Shown here one piece after another: positions 15,845 through 20,183 of a DNA stretch of 20,183 bases. A program made the translations under genes and the position numbers. The DNA lies in contig NW_005198776.1 of NCBI RefSeq assembly GCF_000372725.1, positions 9,320 to 29,502 on the forward strand, written 5' to 3'. Below the pieces are notes generated by a model. That model ran no database searches, was not told the DNA's origin, and was given only the letters and a program-made list of their open reading frames with translations. Origin of the DNA: Emiliania huxleyi CCMP1516 (Eukaryota; Haptophyta; Isochrysidales; Noelaerhabdaceae). Position 1 is the first letter of the stretch; each line of letters opens with the position of its first letter.

Positions 15845-17674
15845 TCATGTAGCGTTGCGGCTGCAATCGTGCGCACGGCCCGCCACGACGCACTCGCTAA
15901 ACCCCCACAGCGCCGCCCCAAACGCCTCGTCGGTTGCCATTGGGTGGCGCGGCTCCCACGGCGTCGCGACCGGCACGAAAAGCCGCCCGTTCCCTCCCGG
16001 CGAGTCGGCCCGCCCCGCCAGCTCGGGCGCCACCGCCGGGAAGAGGACCGTGAGCGCCGCCTGCTCGGTCGAGTAGGCGAAGAGCCCGTTCCGCGCCTGC
16101 GCTAGCTGCCAGGCGATGCCACCTGTGGCGCGAGGCACTCCCGGGGACGGCTCAGACACTCGACTCAGGCACGCGCCCGCCGCCTCTTCGAAGTCGCCAG
16201 GCCGGCGGGGAGGCTGTCGAGCCGCGGAGCCATCTCTCGGCCATACCTCGGCCATCTCTCGGCCATCTCTCGGCCATCTCTCGGGCATCTCTCGGGCATC
16301 TCTCGGGCATCTCTCGGCCATCTCTCGGCCATCTCTCGGCGGGGAGGCTGCCGAGCCGCCGCCCAAGCATCGCCTCGAAGTTGCCGCGCCGGAGCATGTC
16401 GCTTGCCACGACGCCAGGGTGGACCTACATCTCGGGTGCATCTCGGGTGCATCTCGGGTACATCTCGCTCGCCGCGACCGCCCTGGAGTGGACCGCAGAC
16501 GAGAGCAGCGCCCCGCCCTGCCGCCGCGCCAGCTCGGCCGCGAAGGCCAGGCTCGCGAGCTTGGCCATCCCGTACCTGTGGGGCATGTCAGGGAAGTGTC
16601 GTGGACATGTCCAGGACAGGCTCGCGAGCTTGGCCCTCCCCCGTACCGCGCGTAGCCGCCGAGCCGCGCGTCGTTGATCGACGCGAGGGAAAGCGGCACC
16701 TGCGCGACAAAGCCCCGGACGTGTCCCGGACGTGTCGCGTGCACGCGTGCCGTGGGGCAGGACTGGTCGCTGAACGAGGCGAGGCGTAGCGCACCCCTTC
16801 CGGCGGCGCGCCTCGGTGGGCCCCCGAAGTCAGGTGTACCACCCGCCCGAGGCCTACAGGACGGTTCCAGGAAAGGTCCGAGACGGGTCCTGGAAGAAGG
16901 GAGCTGTGCGCCACCCGCGGCCGCCTGACCGCCCGGCCGCCGTCCGCGTCAGCAGCGGCAGCAGGCGGGTGGTGAGTGCGAAGTGCCCGAGATAGTTCGC
17001 CTGTCGGCTGCCGTTGGGGATAGGACTAGGGACAGGCGCGGGTGGTTCTGCCTGTCTGTTTCGTTTGCCTGGAAGGTCGCCTCGACGCCGTCCTCTGTGA
17101 GGCGGAGCGGGAACTGCGCCGCCACGCCCGCGTTGTTGACGAGCAGGTCTAGCGAGGGAGCTCGAGCCGGCTCGTCCGCCGCGACCCGCCGCTGCAGCTC
17201 CGCCTCCAGCGCCGCAGCAAACGCGGCGACGCTCTGCAGGCTCTCGAGGTCGAGGGCGAGAGGGAGGGTGCTTGCCGGCGCGGAAGCGCGCCGCGCAGCC
17301 GCCTCGGCGATGAGGGACTGGGCGCGCTCGCACCGCGATAGGTTGCGGCACGCGAGCACGACGGTGGCGTTGGCCAGCGCCAGCTGCTTTGCAACCTCCA
17401 GCCCGAGGCCAGAGCTCGCGCCGGTGACGACGGCGGTTCTTCCGCTCAGGTCGGGCATCCGGTCGAGCGAGAAGCCGGCAGGCTGCAGCAGGGTGCCGAG
17501 GTTGATGCCGCGAGCTCGGCACCAGAAGAGGTCGCCGCGGTGGCAGAGCCTCGCCACGCCGAGCGAGGAAGCGAGCACGGCTATTAGAAAGGCGCGCCTC
17601 GTGCCGCCCGTTCGTGTCTCGTCTCTAGTGGCCAGATCCGGAGGCGGGTGGTTGCCCGACAAGATGGAGGACAT
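15845..17674 (-). CDS. short-chain dehydrogenase/reductase, 7 exons, 421 residues
   Basis: An NAD(P)-dependent oxidoreductase of the retinol-dehydrogenase/WWOX-like SDR type. Exons (minus): 17674-17069, 17000-16925, 16853-16795, 16699-16647, 16575-16494, 16424-16374, 16183-15845; all joins are in frame. Features: a hydrophobic segment RRAFLIAVLASSLGVARL (~26-43) that may anchor the enzyme in a membrane, cofactor motif TGASSGLG (84-91), NNAG (180-183), NYLGHFALTT, a Ser in VVHLTSGAH (~237), catalytic Y266-GMA-K270, and VHPGVVASDM (293-302), then YSTEQAALTVLFPAVAPEL and LWGFSECVV typical of the C-terminus. Introns 1, 2 and 6 start with GC, 3-5 with GT. All of introns 2-5 begin with a copy of the next exon's start. 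The intron 6 boundaries are the least certain: the junction at NFE|AAGA fits the frame, but a separate duplication lies inside. Substrate unknown. Confidence 0.85.
16204..16361. repeat. 10 x 11-bp array with flanking direct repeat in SDR intron 6
   Basis: Units of CATCTCTCGGC (C/G variable) fill 16231-16340. They are flanked by a ~24-base direct repeat (GGCGGGGAGGCTG...CGAGCCGC) at 16204-16227 and 16338-16361, 134 bases apart. Confidence 0.9.
16428..16467. repeat. 11-bp array in SDR intron 5
   Basis: Three and a half units of CATCTCGGGTG. On the two sides lie diverged copies of the coding segment for VHPGVVASDM: the intact exon 6 copy (16424-16395) and an intronic copy at about 16493-16460 reading VHSRAVAASEM. 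Confidence 0.85.
16548..16635. repeat. 19-base direct repeat flanking SDR intron 4
   Basis: CAGGCTCGCGAGCTTGGCC at 16548-16566 (exon 5, coding AKLASL) and again at 16617-16635 inside the intron. Between them are GTGTC/ACATGTCC-rich words like the 11-bp units of other introns. Confidence 0.9.
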
Positions 17675-17998
17675 GGCTAAGCTTCTGGTTAGTGGGCAAC
17701 TGGTTGGGTGATGACGAGGTTGCGGCGCAGCACTAAAACGGTGTAAACACAGGGTTCGGACTCCTTGCCGCGTAGGGAGTTGCCCGCTTTACTTAGGTCG
17801 GGTAAGTGATCCTATCCTGCGGCACCTCGAACACTCACTTGGAACTCTAGCCCGCCACTAACACGGAGAATTCACAGATACTAACCAACGACCCATTTCG
17901 TGTACCAACCAGTCGTGTCGCGTGTGTATCGCCAGCAGAGAGGGGTTCACCATGGCCGCGCATGCTTTGTCGCGTGGCTCGTGGCGCGTGCGCGCTTA
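17675..17998. other. intergenic region upstream of the SDR gene
   Basis: 5' flank of the SDR gene and 3' flank of the EF-hand gene (both minus strand). I see no open frame of interest, tRNA-like cloverleaf or array. A TTAGGTCGGGTAAGTGAT word near 17791-17808 resembles a splice donor but connects to nothing I can identify. Confidence 0.4.
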
Positions 17999-18722
17999 TC
18001 AGAGGTAGATTGTGTCACCGTCCGGTCCCCGCGTGGAGGTCGTCGAGTTGACGGAGGCGCCTGCCGTGCGCGGCGACGAGATGGCCGAGGCGACGGCCGA
18101 GACCTTGCGCACGCTCACCCGGCCTCCGTCGCGGGTCGCGCAGCCCGCGAGGATGATCTTTTTGTACTCCTGCGGCGGAGCGCGGCGGAATGGCAAATCT
18201 CACGTGCGAGCCTTGGGCAGCGGTGGCGGTCGGACACGCACCTCGAATGTGACAACACCATCGTCCGACATGTCCGCCCAGCCGATCATCTCGTCCACAC
18301 GGTCGTCGATGTCCGCCTCTATCGTGACCGTCTTGCTCGCGGCGCAGAGGAGCGCCTGCTTCAGCTCCTGCGCATCGAGATGGCCGTTGCCATCTAGGTC
18401 GAGCTTTTTGAATGCGTCTTGGAGTGCCGCGTCGCTGCCGAGGGGCCGCTCAGGAACGAGCGAGTGCCACGCCTGTTTATGGGCGCGCATACAGTTCGTC
18501 TCGACATCACAGGCGACGAGACAGTGAGCGGCACGCCTCGCTGGCGGTCAGCATGTCCTCGATGCGGTTGTGTCCACGGTACGTGCGCATGCCCAGGAGG
18601 GGGTACGTGCGCATGTCCAGGAGGGGGCGGCGCGAGGCCAGCGTCAGAACGAGCGGGCGGCGGAGCACGAGCGGGCGGCGGAGCACGAGCGGGCGGCGGA
18701 GCACGAGCGGGCGGCGGAGCAT
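17999..18722 (-). CDS. two-EF-hand calcium-binding protein, 3 exons, start uncertain
   Basis: Exons (minus): 18722-18537, 18472-18242, 18169-17999, about 195 residues if the ATG at 18722 is used. EF-hand 1 loop: DLDGNGHLDAQE (~87-98), with Asp/Asp/Asn/Asp/Glu at the coordinating positions. EF-hand 2 loop is DMSDDGVVTFEE (~129-140), whose last Glu is supplied by exon 3 across a GT-AG intron (18170-18241); this join restores the loop and confirms the splice. Intron 1 (18473-18536) is GC-AG, and its first ~20 bases copy the exon 2 start (GCGTGCCGCTCACT against GCGTGGCACTCGCT). The N-terminus would be (LRRPLV)x4 from an 18-bp tandem repeat; ATGs at 18617 or 18593 are alternatives. It probably senses calcium; partner unknown. 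It is divergent from the CNH-like gene. Confidence 0.75.
18578..18625. repeat. 24-bp tandem duplication near the EF-hand gene 5' end
   Basis: GGTACGTGCGCATGCCCAGG and GGTACGTGCGCATGTCCAGG units, 24 bases apart. They are in frame with the EF-hand gene, giving LLDMRTYP then LLGMRTYR. Confidence 0.75.
18651..18722. repeat. 4 x 18-bp tandem repeat
   Basis: Units of GAGCGGGCGGCGGAGCAC, nearly identical, with the last two bases of the fourth changed to AT, which creates the ATG used here as the start of the EF-hand gene. The period is a multiple of three, so length changes would keep the frame. Confidence 0.85.
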
Positions 18723-18854
18723 ATGAGTCCTGAGTGGATTGCCTCTTACGATGATTGCTTCGTCACGGCCGATTCTCTTTTTCTACTAATCTCTTTCGGA
18801 GGAAGAGGCAGTTTCCCCGCTGTCACCGCGCCTGAGGGGTTTCTTTTCCTCGCG

Positions 18855-18975
18855 ATGTCCACCCCGCCGCGCCGCCGCTCGCGCCGCATCGCCTCCTCCT
18901 CGACCGCCGCTCCATCGCCGGACGCGCCGCCGCCCGTCCGCCTCCTCGACCTCCCCAGGGAGCTCCTCGAGCGCG
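18855..18975 (+). pseudogene. truncated F-box 5' exon copy
   Basis: MSTPPRRRSRRIASSSTAAPSPDAPPPVRLLDLPRELLERV parallels the first 41 residues of the F-box/RCC1 protein at both DNA and protein level, including the TTCTTTTCCTCGCG just before ATG. Similarity ends at 18975, seven bases before the next gene's ATG, and the frame runs on only to a stop at 19011-19013. It is either a broken duplicate or a 5' exon whose donor would be GTTAGC at 18974; nothing downstream continues an F-box. Confidence 0.55.
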
Positions 18976-18981
18976 TTAGCC

Positions 18982-20183
18982 ATGCCTCTGCAGCAGCCCG
19001 CTCTCCTCGCTGAGGTGACCCTCTCCTCTCCGGCCTCCGCACTGCTGCTGCACGGCGACACGGTCGTGATCGGCACCGCGTCTGGCACCGTCTGCACGTT
19101 CCGCCTCGTGCCTCGCGCCTCGCGTGGTCCGACGCCGATGGAGCTTGCTCTCATGGCGCCAGCCGCGGCGGCTGCCGCCACAGAGGCCGCCAGCACCGCC
19201 GCCGCCGCCGCCGCCGCCAGCTCGGACGCGGCGTCCGCTCTGCCTCCTGCAGACGGCCCGCTCGAATGGCTGGCCGGCCCGACCCTGGTGCTCCGGAGCG
19301 GCGTCTCAGTGGACGCGCTCGCGGTGGCGGCGATCCGTGGGCCCGGCGGCGGCGGCGGCGATCCCGCGAGCGACTGGCTCCTTGTCTCGTGCGGCGGCGA
19401 GGTCTCTGCGCACCTGCTGCCTCGGCTTGGTGGCGCCTGCCGGCTCGTGGCAGCCTGCACGGGCGCGCTCTGCGTGCACGGCGGGCACTCCTCGCCCTCG
19501 CCGCCGCCCGCCGCCATCGCTACGGCGCACTATCGGAGGATCGAGCTCTGGGGACTGCAGCTCGTGCAGCAGCCGTCCCGCGCCGCCTCCGCCGCCGCCG
19601 ACTCGCGCCCGCCGCCGCCGGCTTGCGCAGCGACGCGGCGGGCGAGCCTCCCGGTGCAGGGCCGCGTGGCGGCGGTTCTTTGGAGCGGGGGGCACGTGTG
19701 CGCCACGCTGCTCGCCCAGGCCGAGGGAGCGTGCGGCGGCGGGGGCGAGGCCACTTACGTCGTGCTCGACGCGGCGTCTGCGGCAGAGGTGTGGCGGCTG
19801 CAGGCGAGGCTTCCTAGACACTTCCTGGACACTTCCTAGACACTTCACGCAGAGGTGTGGCGGCTGCAGGCGAGGCCGCCTCCGCCTCGCTCCGCCCCAG
19901 AGGCGGGAGGCGGGCCGGCGCCGGTCGTCCCTCCGCCCGAGCTCGTCGTCTGGGAGCGGCAGTCTCGCGGCGGCGGCGGCAGCTCGCTCCTCCCGCGAGC
20001 CTCGTCGTGGCACCCGCTTGCCCCCTCCGCCTCGTCGCCGGGCGGAGGGCTCGTGTACGCACGCGGGCCGCAGTTCCACTACTCTCCCCTCGGCTCGCTC
20101 ACGGCGGCGGCCCCGCCGGCGGGGGCGACGTGGGCGGGCGGCTGGCGCGTCGACTTTGAGCGCCCCACGTGCGACGACGGCTG
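18982..20183 (+). CDS. CNH/beta-propeller-like protein (VPS39/TGFBRAP1-like), 3' partial
   Basis: Exon 1 (18982-19788, 269 codons) and exon 2 (19855 to the window end) are joined by a 66-base GT-AG intron; reading through would hit a TAG. Propeller-type strands: LLAEVTLSSPASALLLHGDT, VVIGTASGTVCTFRL, a long Ala/Gly linker, WLLVSCGGEVSAHLLPRLGG, ACTGALCVHG, IATAHYRRIELWGLQL, LPVQGRVAAVLWSGGHVCAT, TYVVLDAASAAEVWRLQA. The order (index of source, value-of-G, I.AVA..R.I.LY-like, P..V..L.W.G..LC) matches the CNH domain of Vps39/TRAP1 endosomal tethering proteins; a WD-type protein is the alternative. The intron lies between two copies of a 28-base exon segment (19783-19810 and 19849-19876) and contains CTAGACACTTC units. 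Confidence 0.65.
19783..19876. repeat. 28-base direct repeat and 11-bp units forming the CNH-like gene's intron
   Basis: The copies at 19783-19810 and 19849-19876 are identical and 66 bases apart, which is exactly the intron length. Each holds GCAGAG|GTGTGG: the first copy supplies the GT donor (19789), the second the AG acceptor (19854). About three CTAGACACTTC units lie between them. Confidence 0.92.

Noticed and set aside
16588..16914. Separate small minus-strand gene beginning MAHSSLLPG
   Set aside because: It contains SDR exon 3 (GRVVHLTSGAHRG) but the flanking parts are intronic; the multi-exon SDR model explains it.
17700..17900. Possible tRNA gene in the spacer
   Set aside because: No paired acceptor stem, T-arm or anticodon arm could be recognised.

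Overview
The window looks like nuclear DNA from a GC-rich, intron-rich unicellular eukaryote, most likely a marine alga such as a haptophyte or pelagophyte. The phylum is an inference. Reasons: genes are interrupted by introns that restore family-conserved protein sequence when removed, there is no operon or ribosome-binding-site layout, domains are eukaryotic (WW, GT43, MINDY deubiquitinase, F-box/RCC1, EF-hand, CNH-like propeller), and coding strands have very GC-rich third positions with Ala/Gly/Pro-rich linkers.

Layout. 3-662 (+): 3' end of a WW-domain, proline-rich protein. 827-3176 (-): a GT43-type glycosyltransferase with two cysteine-rich modules; its 5' end is unresolved. 3346-4800: an orphan Cys-pair ORF (3588-4409, +) bracketed by copies of a dispersed repeat. 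4845-6159 (-): a D-lactate dehydrogenase with an organelle-type leader and one frameshift. 6160-8367: no confident gene; another repeat fragment. 8368-9126 (+): intronless protein with a UBA-like segment. 9406-13171 (-): an 11-exon MINDY deubiquitinase of 580 residues, resolved exon by exon. 13257-15359 (-): F-box plus RCC1 propeller, 2 exons. 15360-15844: repeat copies and an F-box fragment. 15845-17674 (-): a 7-exon short-chain dehydrogenase/reductase of 421 residues. 17999-18722 (-): EF-hand protein, 3 exons. 18855-18975 (+): truncated F-box copy. 18982-20183 (+): start of a CNH/propeller-like protein, cut by the window end.

The most striking thing is the introns. I resolved 22 by joining reading frames so that known family motifs are restored. 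In most of them the first 8-30 bases of the intron are a copy of the first bases of the following exon, usually at AG|GT or AG|GC. That is the pattern expected if the intron arose by local tandem duplication of exon sequence, with the first copy supplying the 5' splice site and the second the 3' splice site. Between the two copies there is often a short array of 9-12 bp units. Closely related 11-bp units occur in the same sense in introns of different genes. About 9 of 22 introns begin with GC rather than GT. The genes themselves are unrelated housekeeping and signalling functions (ubiquitin removal, ubiquitin-ligase adaptor, redox enzymes, calcium binding, glycosylation) and do not form a functional cluster.
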